In this document: positions 1 through 11,408 of the stretch, in pieces
How positions within the stretch are numbered: position 1 is the first letter of the stretch
How the letters are laid out: each line of letters starts with the position of its first letter
Source: Paragordius varius
Taxonomy: Eukaryota; Nematomorpha
Reading direction: 5' to 3'
Length of the DNA: 64,000 bases
Assembly: GCA_964247055.1 (NCBI GenBank)
Contig: OZ176056.1
Coordinates: 7,502,001-7,566,000 of the forward strand
Made by a program: the position numbers and the translations under genes
The notes under the pieces: model-generated
What the model was told of the DNA's origin: nothing
Database searches by the model: none
The model's input: the letters and a program-made list of their open reading frames with translations, nothing else

Positions 1-1173
1 CAAATTCGGATAGGTAACAGATCAAAATAACAGCTGATATTTAGATCTAAAATCTAATTTTTTCATAAATTCTAATTTATAAGTTATGCAAATTTAATAT
101 TTGTATTTTGAATCATAATATACATTAATTTTCATTTATATCATGTTATTTTGTGGTAAAAATATATATACTAAAATTTATCATATTTTAATTAATTTAT
201 ATATAAAGCAAATTTTTAATTTACAGCTTTGTAATTTAATATTGGATACAACTATTTCAAAAATTCATAATCAAAATTTCTTATGCATTTAAAACAATTT
301 CCGAGAATATATTTTTGCCATCTATCGCGTTATAAAAAATGATTGGCCATTAAATTTTAAGATAAGTATTTTTACAATTTTTTATATTTCAAAAATGAAT
401 ATCACAGAAAAAATATCATATTATAAAGACAAAAATTTAAGGTCAAAATATTTTTTTTAAAGACGTCCATACTTTTTTTAATCATAACTTTTATATGATA
501 ACTAACCAATTGTTTTAGGTTTAAAAATAGGAATAAAGATATATTTTGTTAAAATTTAAACAAAAGTCACATAGTTATTTTTATAAATAATTGATTATAG
601 AAAATATATATGCTATTTTTTCCTAAAAAATCCTTTAGTTTTTACGTTTTGTTTTTATGATAATGAAATGGTTAAATTTTATTTTTGATATTTTTTAGGT
701 TCTTATCGATTTGGATAAATGATACATTGTACAAAACAGAAAGAATTTTAGTCAAGGATTAAGAAGGGGATTTATACAATGGCCAAATATTGGGAAAATT
801 ATATGGTATGATGTTGAGAAAAATTATAGAATGCGCATTTTTTAATAATTAAATAGTATAACTTTTTGGAGTTTAATATAATGATTACTTTGGCAAACTT
901 CTTGTGGTAATAAAATGGGGTTTTATCATTATGAAATTATAGATTAAATTTTATATACAAGGTAAATTTTTGATTTAAAAAAAATTTAAATTTACATGCA
1001 AAAATTTTTTGGCTACTTACTTCCCTTTTAATTAACTTATCTATTATTTGTTAAAAAATATTTTAAAGCAATTTTTTACAATATACTTTTCACAAAATAA
1101 GATTTTTGCTATTTTTTGTTACTTTGTTTTAAATCGAAACTATACACAATCATTTCATTTTTTTATACAACCA
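1..1173. other. AT-rich non-coding stretch
   Basis: No supportable gene. The first ~122 bases (starting aattcggatagg) recur as a diverged direct copy at about 7834-7943, so this is dispersed-repeat sequence. The rest is AT-rich with no long open frame or recognisable element end. Confidence 0.5.
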
Positions 1174-1765
1174 CTAGCGTAAATCTCGTGCTGCTACGCA
1201 GCCCGAGGAAGTCCTTCCTTCCGGGGGGGGGGGGGGGGGGGGGGGGGGGCTATTTGAAAAAAGGGACAATAAAATGATCCACATATGTGGATTATTTCGA
1301 AACATTCTTTATTAGCTATGATCTCATAGGAATTTTAAAATGGTGCATTCAAACTAATATATTGTTTACTTGGGGGAAAATAGCAAATTTTTTTGTGGAC
1401 TTTGTTTTTTGAAAAAAATGGCATTTTACGGGGGGGTAAAAGAGGGCCTAAATTAAATAAGCGAGCCGACTATGTTCGGCGCAATCGAAAATAAGTAAAC
1501 AAAAATCATATTTGTTAATGAATGGTCCAACACGTTCTCCGGAAAATTGTCTCAAAGACACGATTTTTGTGGACTTTTGTTTTCAAAAAAAACCCTTTTA
1601 CACGGGGTGGGCCCGAACTGGGGGCCTAATTCAAAAAAGGGCGAAGCTATTGTTAAGGCATTTATTAATGATTATATTTTTTCGACATTTGGATTTGAAT
1701 GGGTCTACCGGTTTTCCGGAAACAGATCACAAAGCCAGCATTTTCCATTTTTATAAATATATAGA
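1174..1765 (-). mobile_element. Helitron-like non-autonomous element, copy A
   Basis: Read on the minus strand, it begins with TC (TCTATATATTTATAAAAATG) after a flanking A, and ends with CTAG followed by a host T. Just before that end is a GC-rich hairpin (CTCG GGCTGCGTAGCA... CGAG). A 5' TC, a 3' hairpin plus CTAG, and insertion between A and T are the hallmarks of Helitrons. It contains a G homopolymer of about 29 nt (from ~1223). A second full-length copy lies at about 22661-23242. No Rep/helicase is encoded, and small open frames inside are fortuitous. Confidence 0.6.
1223..1249. repeat. Poly-G homopolymer
   Basis: An uninterrupted run of more than 25 G inside the Helitron-like element, in otherwise very AT-rich DNA. 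The second copy of the element has only ~10 C at the same place (about 23184-23194), so the tract length varies between copies. Confidence 0.8.
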
Positions 1766-1974
1766 TTACCATAAATAAGGTTTAATATCTAACATCCTAT
1801 ACATATGATAGAAATAATAAATAATTATGTATAAAATCAATAAAGTCTGATTGATCATTTGATTGTCTCGTTTGAATATTGAGATAGACAATTTTATTTG
1901 AAATGAACATAATATATTTTTGATTTTATAAGCAATTTTATTATGCGGCACGAAGTTTTTAAATCATTCACATA

Positions 1975-2575
1975 GTCTCATAAGTTTTCTGAAATTTGGC
2001 TCCAAAGGTAGGCTGTATCGATATGATGGCGCAGTTGTAGGCGGGTAGCCCCTTAACCAAAGGCCAATATAAAAATGTAGTTAGATAAAAAATTGCCTTT
2101 ATACCTGGAATCATCGTTCATTCCTAATAGTTTATGGAAGAATGGCTTCAAAACTAAATAATAGTTCAATGATAGCGCATTTTTTAGGAGTAAAGGGCCT
2201 ATATAACGACTAATTTAAAATAACCGCTCTACTAAAATTTTTGACCTTTTACGGGTAATACTTTAAGCTGCTATTGAACTCATATGACCTGATAGGTTTT
2301 CTGCCACAAAAGCACGCTATTTCAATATGACGGGTCAGTTTTTCGCTGGTAGCTCCTTACCCAGCAGCTATCATCAAAGAAACGCTTGACTCAAATTTTT
2401 GCCTTTTTACAGGAAATACGTGGAGTCCTTATGGAAGTTTTACGGTCTTATACCTTGGTCGAAAAATAGATTTAAAAATTATTTTTGTGAACTTTGTTTT
2501 TTTGAAAAAAAGGCATTTTACGGGAGGAGAGGGTAAAAAGAGGGCCCACAAATACATTATAAATATAAGAAAATA
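1975..2575 (+). repeat. Satellite-type ~300-bp repeat units (upstream copy)
   Basis: Contains two units marked by gcgcagttgtaggcgggtag and gacgggtcagtttttcgctg, about 300 bp apart. These are reverse complements of units in 10600-11160 and relatives of those in 8700-13270. The segment ends in a piece (tggcattttacgggagg type) shared with the Helitron-like family, so the satellite and that family are linked. Confidence 0.6.
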
Positions 2576-2860
2576 TTTTAGTCTTTGGTATATTTTTTAT
2601 TTGAATGAATGCGTTTTAGCAGATTGTAAAATCATTTAACGGCAAATATTTTTCCATTATTTTTTAACAATATTTATAAAATTTTTGAAAATGTAACTAA
2701 TAAAATCGAAAAATCTTATACATGGCAACTGACATATATATTCAATATCTGTTTATAGTAATGTACCTAAAAGGGATGAATTGCATTTTTTTGGCTTATT
2801 ATTTTACAAATATTTTTTGATATAAGATCGTTTTAGAAAGACTAACTACTTTAACACACT

Positions 2861-3344
2861 CCATTACCTTTCGTGTAGTTTTATATCCCAGAGCGATTTT
2901 TAATTTGAATATCGTAAAAAGTATTTACTACAAATTCAAAAATATGCTTTTTAGTTTTAGGTGCATTATACAAATTTTTTTTTTGAAAATTGTAAAAAAC
3001 TATTCTAAACTTTTTTGCCGCCATATTTTTTCTAAATATTAAATTACTTGCAACAGACAATAATGTGTATTATGGTTAGAAAATGTAAAAATAATTAACT
3101 TTTAAAATCAGGCTACATTTTACCAGCATAAATTTTAGATTTTGTTTTTTATCGTTTATATCGTGTTTTAGGGCTGTCCCAATTTTAGACTTTACAAGTC
3201 ACAAAACTGTAAAAAATATAATCTTTTTTAACTAATACATAAGATTATAACAATGTTTGATTATTAAGTTTACCTAAAACTTTCGCTTTGCGATATAAAA
3301 TTACCCCAAAATGTAAACTAAGACAAAAATTGAAAAGGTAATGG
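2861..3344. mobile_element. MITE, family G copy 1
   Basis: About 480 bp with imperfect inverted ends: left CCATTACCTTTCGTGTAG...TTTTATATCCCAGAGCG; right, inverted, CCATTACCTTTT...TTTTATATCGCAAAGCG. A second copy sits at 43722-44118. Non-coding. The inverted copy in the composite at 9351-11395 carries only the left half. Confidence 0.5.
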
Positions 3345-4311
3345 ATAGTTAATAAGTAATAAAACAGTTGTGGGTTCATTTGTTTGCGTTTGCTGACTTC
3401 TCAATTTCTTTAATAGAGAATGTATATTAATACCTATTGTTTTTTTGCTTCGATGAAATTATTTGTTTTGCGCATTTTCGAGCGTTTTAACACTTCTGTA
3501 TGGGATGATATTTTAGGGTTGTTTTCCACCCCAGAGCTTCCCATAGATTAAAGCAGTAAACAAACTTATGTTTAATTATAATATCTTCTGCAGTATTTGA
3601 TTAAAAACTCAAGGTTTTTACAATTATCTAACTAGAGTCCCCCAGCTTCAAAACGATTGAAAAGCTGTAAAGGAATAAAAAATTTGTTGGTATTGTAATT
3701 TATCCCGAATAGTTTTTATATTTTTAAACCATATTATACAGTTAATTCTTGTTGTATTCATGCTGATGTTGAAATGGGATTTTAGTTTAAAAAAAATTGT
3801 ACCATCCACCTAAAAGGCTAATTTATGTATTTTAATTTGGCTCAATGCTATATTTTTAAAAAACTTAATTATATGGTGGGACATAATACTAACCCAAAGA
3901 TCATGAAGTGTTAATAAAATATTTTATTGTAAAATTTAAGGCAAACTAATTTAATAAGTTATACAATAATTATTTGTACTGATAATTTACTTTATTAGTG
4001 GATTTGTTTTGCTTAGTTAGCTTTTTTATGTTTGTTTACGTTTAAATTTTTTTGCCTGATTTCGCTAATAGAAGATTTTATTTAGCCTAACCTTTGTATA
4101 GATAATATACTTTTAGCTCGTTCAAAATTATAAGATAGACAATTTTGAGAAATTATACGTGCGTATGTTTACACGTGTAAAAATACGATTCATCCAAATA
4201 AATTAAAAGTGTGTATATATGATATTTCTTGGAAACGAAAAAAATTTAGCTCAAAAGCATTACGTTTGAAATAATATATTCATTTTATATTTTTTTTATT
4301 TTCGCCCCTAT
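3345..4311. other. Upstream region of the LRR gene
   Basis: AT-rich with no open frame of note. About 500 bp next to the start codon (~3808-4311) is present almost unchanged, in inverted orientation, at 9617-10115, so it probably includes the promoter. I see no convincing TATA box or other element to name. Confidence 0.4.
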
Positions 4312-7073
4312 ATGTTGTCTATCTACCAACTTATTATGTCGAAAACGGCATTCCTAATGTTAACAATCATGGCAATTTTTGTGATGACTTCTGCCCAATC
4401 GTCAGTTATAAAATGCCCAGTTATGCCAACTACTGTTAAATGCACTTGCAATGCAAAACTTGATAATAATGATACGTTTTATGATGTTTTTTGTAATAGT
4501 TTAACTGATCAAGACCATATTCATAATGTTTTAAGAGTGTTTGATAGTGCCAAATATCGTAAAACACCAATTAAGCTGTTGATACAAAATTCAAAGTTTT
4601 ACGATCCAAATAATGAAATTGCCCTATATAAATGTCAAAATTGTCTCTTTACAAATACTATTTACCTCGATCGAGAAAATGAATGAAACTGCATTTGAAA
4701 CTATGAATGCCGAACTTGAAGAATTTGTTATTATGGATCCAAAAAGTTTGTTTCTGCGCACAGATCAATTTCAAATGATAATGGAGGCAATGAGGCGCCT
4801 GACCAACCTTAAAAAATTAACGTTGGATTTTTCGGATTTTAAAACCTTAAACTTAACACATTTCAATATTTTTACCCGATTGGATGAATTAACTTTGGCT
4901 TTAACTCATGTTACTGATGTACAAGGTGAACTAAATTTACCGAAATTAAAAAATTTGCATTTTGAAAGCAAAGTAAGTGTGTTGCCCTTTCAAAAAGGTA
5001 ATTTACCAAATTTAGAAACGCTCACTGTAACCTCCACCTATCTCAAAAATATTGATAACTATTCTTTCACATCTCTGCCAAATATCAAAAATCTGTATTT
5101 AAATGGAGGCCAAAACATTGCTTTAAACGCCTTAGTGAACTTGAAACAATTAGAAATGCTGACTATTTCCAATAATAATTTGCGAAATTTACCCCTATTT
5201 TGTAAATTAACAAGGTAAAATATTATTATTAAATAGGATGCCAATAGTAAGTACTTTGCTCTATTATCCTTATGATACTTAAGGTGCGATAAAATGTATT
5301 GAATAATTGCAATATATTTTAAATTATCTTAATAAAGACGTGGTGATAAAGTGATTGACCTAAAATCATAGGCTATGTGTAAATGTGGCAAAATTTAAGG
5401 CCAAAAATTCCTCATTTTTTTCATCAATAATAAATTTAAATGGGAATCACCCTCTTTTGTAGTTTTTAAATAATATTTTAAAGTTGACCTGGAGTATCCA
5501 TTTACCCAAATTTGTATCAAAGTGTTAAAAAGAAGAAATAATTTTTAACGCAAATACTCGAATTCTTTTTTATTAATTTTTTTAAAACACTTAAAATCAA
5601 TAATTCTCTTTTCTGTATAGAAAGAATCACGGAATTTCCGTGTTATCCCATATTACTGTTTCGAACACCTTTATTGCCGATGACGCTTTGACCAGTGATG
5701 TTTTTGAGGATTGCACAAACCTAACGATTCTAGAGTTGAGTGGAAGTAAAATTAGATATCTTCCCAACAATCTTTTACTTAGTGCCCGAAATCTCACCTA
5801 TTTAGATCTAAAGCATAATTATATGACTGAAATTCCATCCGGTTTATTATCCAACCTACCTAATTTGAATTTTCTTGATCTGGGCTACAATAACCTAACA
5901 CATGTATCATCTAATGCATGGATTCACAATCCTAAGTTAGAAAGATTAAGTTTGGAAGGAAACAATATAGAAAGCTTTAAAAATGATAATACCGACCTAC
6001 CATACTTAATGGCATTTGGTTTGATTAAAAACAAACTTTCTAGGTTCCCATTTAGATCTTTTATGAAACATAAAAACATTTCCCTTATTTACTTAAATGG
6101 AAATGAGATTAAGAGCATCGATGGTTTGTTGGAACTCATTATAGCTCATTCAACAATAATTATTGATCTTGAAAGTATGTTTATATGTATTACATATATA
6201 GATATAGAATACAGTCATGTATCCTTTGTTTTATCAATTTTTTTCGTTAAATGGGTATAAATATTTGGTAAAGAATGGAAAAAACAAGAGCTCTATGATA
6301 TTAACAATATCATATTTATTACAAAAGTATAAGAATTACCATAGAGCTCTTGTTTTTTTCCATTCTTTATCAAATATTTATACCCATTTAACGAAAAAAA
6401 AATAAATTTTTGATAAAATCAAGGATACATGACTGTAAAGCTAAGAGCATCATTAGTGATAAAAAGCGAAAAAAATACACTTGGCTTAATATTTTCTTTT
6501 GCTGCATAAGTTATCTGGCAAAAATTATTTACTTATACTCTTTGTATATATATTAAAATTACAGCAACCTTATTAGCACTAAAAATCCATCATTAAATTA
6601 TACGAATTCATCAACGTTTATTATCAGCAAAATGCAAATTGGTTAATATGCTTTTATACATTAATAAAACCAGCTTAAATTTTGTTTTTTATGCTAAAGA
6701 ATCATAGCTATAACGAGCTTAACTTTCATTTCTTATTATTGTAGATAATCCTATTGTGTGTGATTGCGACGTGTATAATTTGGTCGCTTGGTATCATGGT
6801 AATTACAAAAAACCTGTTCCAGGAAACGATATAAACTTTGTTTCTACTTACGAGAACATTACCATTGATATATCCCAACTTTACCTGAACGGATTATGTT
6901 CTAATCCTAAAATGAATATCTTTGACATTTCAATTTTAGATGTAACTTTGATTGAAAAACTTTCTCCTCTTTGCGCCGGTCAAAAAGACATGGCACACAG
7001 TTCCTCTGGGGTTGTAGGACATAGTTCTTCTGGGAGTGCCCACAATTCTGTGGGTTTTGAAGATATGATTTAA
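4312..7073 (+). CDS. Secreted leucine-rich-repeat protein (LRRNT-LRR-LRRCT), frame break in exon 1
   Basis: Three exons: 4312-5214, 5621-6174, 6745-7073. Two starts are possible; the Met at 4336 gives a clean signal peptide (MSKTAFLMLTIMAIFVMTSA). Next comes a Cys-rich cap (CPVMPTTVKCTC), then about a dozen LRRs (for example NLTYLDLKHNYMTEIPSGLL), then an LRRCT cap rebuilt exactly across intron 2 (NNPIVCDCDVYNLVAWY), and a Ser/Gly/His-rich tail. Splice phases match (donors aag|gtaaaa and aaa|gtatgt; acceptors gtatag and attgtag). Oddity: near 4670-4690 the frame changes by one base (frame 1 stops at 4684 while the next LRRs continue in frame 2), so the allele is broken or there is an assembly error. 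Arthropods have many secreted LRR proteins of this layout. The ligand is unknown. Intron 2 holds a foldback MITE. Confidence 0.8.
6212..6435. mobile_element. Foldback Tc1/mariner-type MITE in LRR intron 2
   Basis: Nearly perfect palindrome of 224 bp: arms start CAGTCATGTATCC and run through ttaaatgggtataaatattt and acaagagctctat. It is flanked by TA on both sides (6210-6211, 6436-6437), as expected for Tc1/mariner insertion. The arms are very similar, suggesting a young insertion. It lies in the intron and leaves the coding sequence intact. Confidence 0.75.
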
Positions 7074-7380
7074 AATTTATGAAATATTTTTAAATATATA
7101 TACCTGCTTATCATAATTAATGTTTACGGGTTTATTCAATTTTTAAAACACTTATTATTAATTTAAAATTTGAGGTAATAATTTTTTTACACACAAATAT
7201 TGTAATTTGGGCAATCATTACTCATTCTTAATTTGATTATACTTATATCACGAGATTTTAACAATATATATTTTTTATGTATGCTTGGGTATCTTTTAAA
7301 AATTTAATAAATATTTTTTGCAGCTATATTTATATATATATTTGGAGATAGATTTTGTGATTTAATATATTTTGAAAATC
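7074..7380. other. 3' flank of the LRR gene
   Basis: AT-rich sequence after the TAA at 7071-7073. Several AATAAA-like words are present, but none can be picked as the poly(A) signal by reading alone. Confidence 0.3.
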
Positions 7381-7748
7381 CTAACTTAAGTTTACTCTGC
7401 GGTATTTAGATACCCCAATTTGAATCGAAGTGTTAACTTTGTAATTACGATATTAGCGTGAAATAATAATGAAATTATGTGTATGTGCGAAAAATAAAAA
7501 TGTAACCTCCATAGTCCAAGTATTAACAGAAAAGCATATAACATTATACAATTCATTTATTCGTCAGAATTACTTGTTTATTAATTTAGGAAAATATAAT
7601 AACTATTTAGGTGAGAATCGGTTTTTTTATTTAATCAAAAAACCAAAAACAATGAGTGTTTTACATATGGGTCCATTAAATAGTTATTTATATTAAAACT
7701 TTGATTCAAAATGGGGTATCTAAATACCTCAGACTAAATTTAAGTTAG
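7381..7748. mobile_element. MITE, family B (inverted-repeat element)
   Basis: Inverted ends CTAACTTAAGTTTACTCTG...GTATTTAGATACCCCAATTT and the mirror image at 7690-7748, about 55 bp each. The 75-codon open frame between them (7469-7696) has no recognisable motif and I regard it as fortuitous. The same end motif appears at 48383-48925 and 49345-49915, and a single diverged end at ~5492 in LRR intron 1. Confidence 0.5.
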
Positions 7749-8174
7749 CATAGTTTATAATAATAAACAAAATGCTCTTTTGCAAGTTGTTTCGAATACT
7801 TTGAATTTTCACTGTTTCTAACTAAGAGAGTTCCAAATTCGGATAGGAATCACGATCAAAATAACAGCTGACATATAAATTGAAAATCTAATTTTATTTA
7901 TTAGCTATGCAAATTTAATATTTGTATTTTGAACCATAATATATTTCCTCAAATCCTAGATTCAAAAATAATCGAAGAATCAAGGGACGGCAAAAGTGTA
8001 GGATGCGGTTTTTTCCACAAGTTTTATTTTTTTTAAAAAAATGTACATCCGCGTAAAAACTGAAGAAAGCATTTTAAATTCCTAAATATTTTTTTTGTCT
8101 CTCGGGTATAATAACTGATTTAGATATCAGCTGCTCCTTTAATAGTGTTAGCTATCATTTGGGATACTCTAGAA
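7749..8174. repeat. Intergenic, includes second copy of the window-start repeat
   Basis: 7834-7943 repeats positions 1-122 in the same orientation. The rest has no supported feature. Its right end holds the left 8-bp target duplication (CTCTAGAA, 8167-8174) of the composite that follows. Confidence 0.5.
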
Positions 8175-8241
8175 CAGGGCTTCAAAACTATGGGTCGTCG
8201 CGAGTGATAAAATTAATAACAAAAAATGTTTTTTTTACTTG

Positions 8242-9354
8242 TCTATATATTTATAAAAATGGAAAATGCGGCTTTGTGATATGTTTCCGGAAAACCGGTA
8301 GACCCAATGAAATCCAAATGTGGAAAAAATATATTCATTAATAATGCCTCGACAACAGCTTCGATCTTTTTTGAATTAGGCCCCTAGTTTGGGCCCATTC
8401 CGTGTAAAAAACGGTTTTTTGAGGTCCACAAAAATCGTGTCTTTGAGAGGTTGGACCAATCAATTTGAAATAGGATTTTTGTTTAGTTATTTTCGATAGC
8501 GCCGAACATAGTCCGATCGTTTTTTCAATTTAGGCCCTCTTTTTACCCGCTCTCCCCGTAAAAGACCATTTTTTTCAAAAAATTAAGTCCACAAAAATAA
8601 TTTTTTGAAACTATTTTTCCCCCAAAGTATGAGACCGTAAAAGTATTCCCTGTTAAAAGGCAAAAAATTTAAAATGTTTCTTTGATGATAGCTGCTGGGT
8701 AAGAACATACCCGCTAAAAACTGACCCGTCATATATAAATAGCGTGCCTTTGGCTAAATTTAAGAAAACCTATCAGGCCATATGAGTTCAATAACTGCTT
8801 AAAATATTATCCGTAACAAGGCAAAAATTTAGGTCTTGCGGTGTTTTAATATTAGCCGTTAATTAGGCCCTTCACGCCCTGAAAAATACACCACCATAGA
8901 ATGATTTTTTGGTTTTTAGGCAATTTTTCCAAAACCTAATGAGAGCATATGGAATCAATCATGATTTCAGGTATTCTCCGTAAAAAGACAAAAATTTTAA
9001 AGCGCTTTTTTTGTATCAGCTGGGCAGGGAGCTACCCGCCTACAACTGCGCCACCATATCAAAATTGCGTTGTTTAGGAGTTAATTTGATCAGGCCATAT
9101 AAGTTTTATAAGGGCCTGAAATACTACCCGTAAAAAGGTAAATATTTAAGTCGAGCGGTTTTTTTAAATTAGCGGTTAAATAGGCACTTTATGCCCTTAC
9201 GCTATCATTGAACTATTTTAGTTTTTAAGCCATTCTTCCATAAACTTTTAAGAACATATGGAATGAATGATGGTTCCAGAAGGCAAAAATTTTTACGACG
9301 TCTTTTTTATATTGGCCTTTGGGTAGGGGGCTGCCCGCCAACAACTGCGCACCA
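8242..9354 (+). repeat. Helitron-like 5' segment plus satellite units, copy 1
   Basis: Begins tctatatatttataaaaatg like the Helitron-like family, then runs into ~300-bp units marked by the words acccgctaaaaactgacccg (~8710), ctacccgcctacaactgcgc (~9033) and ctgcccgccaacaactgcgc (~9330). Nearly identical to 11409-12527. No 3' hairpin/CTAG end is present. Confidence 0.65.
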
Positions 9355-9616
9355 TATTTGATGTATTACGATATTCGGCACCATTAAACACTCTTAAAAC
9401 ATTATGAATATGGTCTTGATCAGTTAAACTATGGCAAAAAACATTATAAAACTTATCATTATAATCAAGTATTGATGCATTGCAAGTGCATTCAACAGTA
9501 GTTGGCATAACTGGGCATTTTATAACTGACGATTGGGCAGAAGTCACAAAAATTGTCATGAATGTTAACATTAGGAATGCCGTTTTCGACATAATAAGTT
9601 GGTAGATAGACAACAT
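9355..9616 (-). pseudogene. Inverted partial copy of LRR gene exon 1
   Basis: Encodes MLSIYQLIMSKTAFLM..., the LRR signal peptide and Cys-rich cap up to about ...VLRVFNGAEYRNT, then runs out of homology at ~9355. Several replacements separate it from the gene at 4312 (for example TIMAIFVM to TFMTIFV, VKCTC to VECTC). It has its own copy of ~500 bp of upstream DNA (9617-10115), so it could still be transcribed, but only a signal peptide and half a cap would be made. Confidence 0.8.
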
Positions 9617-11395
9617 ATAGGGGCAAAAATAAAAAAATATAAAATGAATATATTATTTCAAACGTAATGCTTTTGAGCTAAATTTTTTTCGTTTCCAAGA
9701 AATATCATATATACAGACTTTAATTTATTTGGATGAATCGTATTTTTACACGTGTAAACATACGCACGTATAATTTCTCAAAATTGTCTATCTTATAATT
9801 TTGAACGAGCTAAAAGTATATTATCTATACAAAGGTTGGGCTAAATAATATCTTCTATTAGCGAAATCAGGTAAAAATTTTAAACGTAAACAAACATAAA
9901 AAAGCTAACTAAGCAAAACAAATCCACTAATAAAGTAAATTATCAGTACAAATAATTATTGTATAACTTATTAAATTCCTTACATTGTTAAAATAAAATA
10001 TTTTATTAACACTTCATGATCTTTGGGGTGGTATTATGTCCCACCATAAAATCAAATTTCTTAAAAATATAGCATTGAGCCAAATTAAAATAGATAATTT
10101 AGCCTTTTAGGTGTTGGAAAAAAGATGGCGGCAAAAAAGTTTTAGATAAGTTTTTACAATTTTCAAAAAAAAATTTGTATATCACCTAAAACTAAAAAGC
10201 ATATTTTTGAATTTGTAGTAAATACTTTTTACGATATTCAAATTAAAAATCGCTCTGGGATATAAAACTACACAAAAGGTAATGGAGTGTGTTAAAGTAG
10301 TTAGTCTTTCTAAAACGATCTTATATCAAAAAATATTTGTAAAATAATAAGCCAAAAAAATGCAATTCATCCTTTTAGGTACACTACTATAAACAGATAT
10401 TGAATATACATGTCAGTTGCCATGTATAAGATTTTTCGATTTTATTAGTTACATTTTCAAAAATTTTATAAATATTGTTAAAAAATAATGGAGAAAAATT
10501 TGCCGTTAAATGATTTTACAATCTGCTAAAACGCATTCATTCAAATAAAAAATATACCAAAGACTAAAATATTTTCTTATATTTATAATGTATTTGTGGG
10601 CCCTCTTTTTACCCTCTCCTCCCGTAAAATGCCATTTTTTTTTCAAAAAAACAAAGTTCACAAAAATAATTTTTAAATCTATTTTTCGACCAAGGTATAA
10701 GACCGTAAAACTTCCATAAGGACTCCACGTATTCCCTGTTTAAAGGAAAAAATTTGAGTCAAGCGTTTCTTTGATGATAGCTGCTGGGTAAGGAGCTACC
10801 GGCGAAAAACTGACCCGTCATATTGAAATAGCGTGCTTTTGTGGCAGAAAACCTATCAGGTCATATGAGTTCAATAGCTGCTTAAAGTATTACCCGTAAA
10901 AGGTCAAAAATTTTAGTAGAGCGGTTATTTTAAATTAGTCGTTATATAGGCCCTTTACTCCCTAAAAAATGCGCTATCATTGAACTATTATTTAGTTTTG
11001 AAGCCATTCTTCCATAAACTATTAGGAATGAACGATGATTCCAGGTATAAAGGCAATTTTTTTATCTAACTACATTTTTATATTGGCCTTTGGGTAAGGG
11101 GCTACCCGCCTACAACTGCGCCATCATATCGATACAGCCTACCTTTGGAGCCAAATTTCAGAAAACTTATGAGACTATGTGAATGATTTAAAAACTTCGT
11201 GCCGCATAATAAATTTGCTTATAATATATTATGTTCATTTCAAATAAAATTGTCTATCTCAATATTCAAACGAGACAATCAAATGATCAATCAGACTTTA
11301 TTGATTTTATACATAAAATTGTATGTTTATTGTTTTATTATTTATTTATCTATCATATGTATAGGATGTTAAAAAATATATGGATAATAAAACAT
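9617..11395 (-). repeat. Inverted copy of the LRR upstream region
   Basis: Reverse complement of about 1766-4311 with one gap: homology jumps from ~3808 directly to ~3034, so ~770 bp, including the distal half of MITE G, is absent here. The homology includes the satellite-type units at 1975-2575. It continues into the Helitron-like start shared by 11409 onward and 1765 downward. Confidence 0.75.
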
Positions 11396-11408
11396 TATTT
11401 ATGGTAAT

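Noticed and set aside
7469-7696. 75-codon open frame
   Set aside because: Lies wholly inside an inverted-repeat element and has no recognisable domain.
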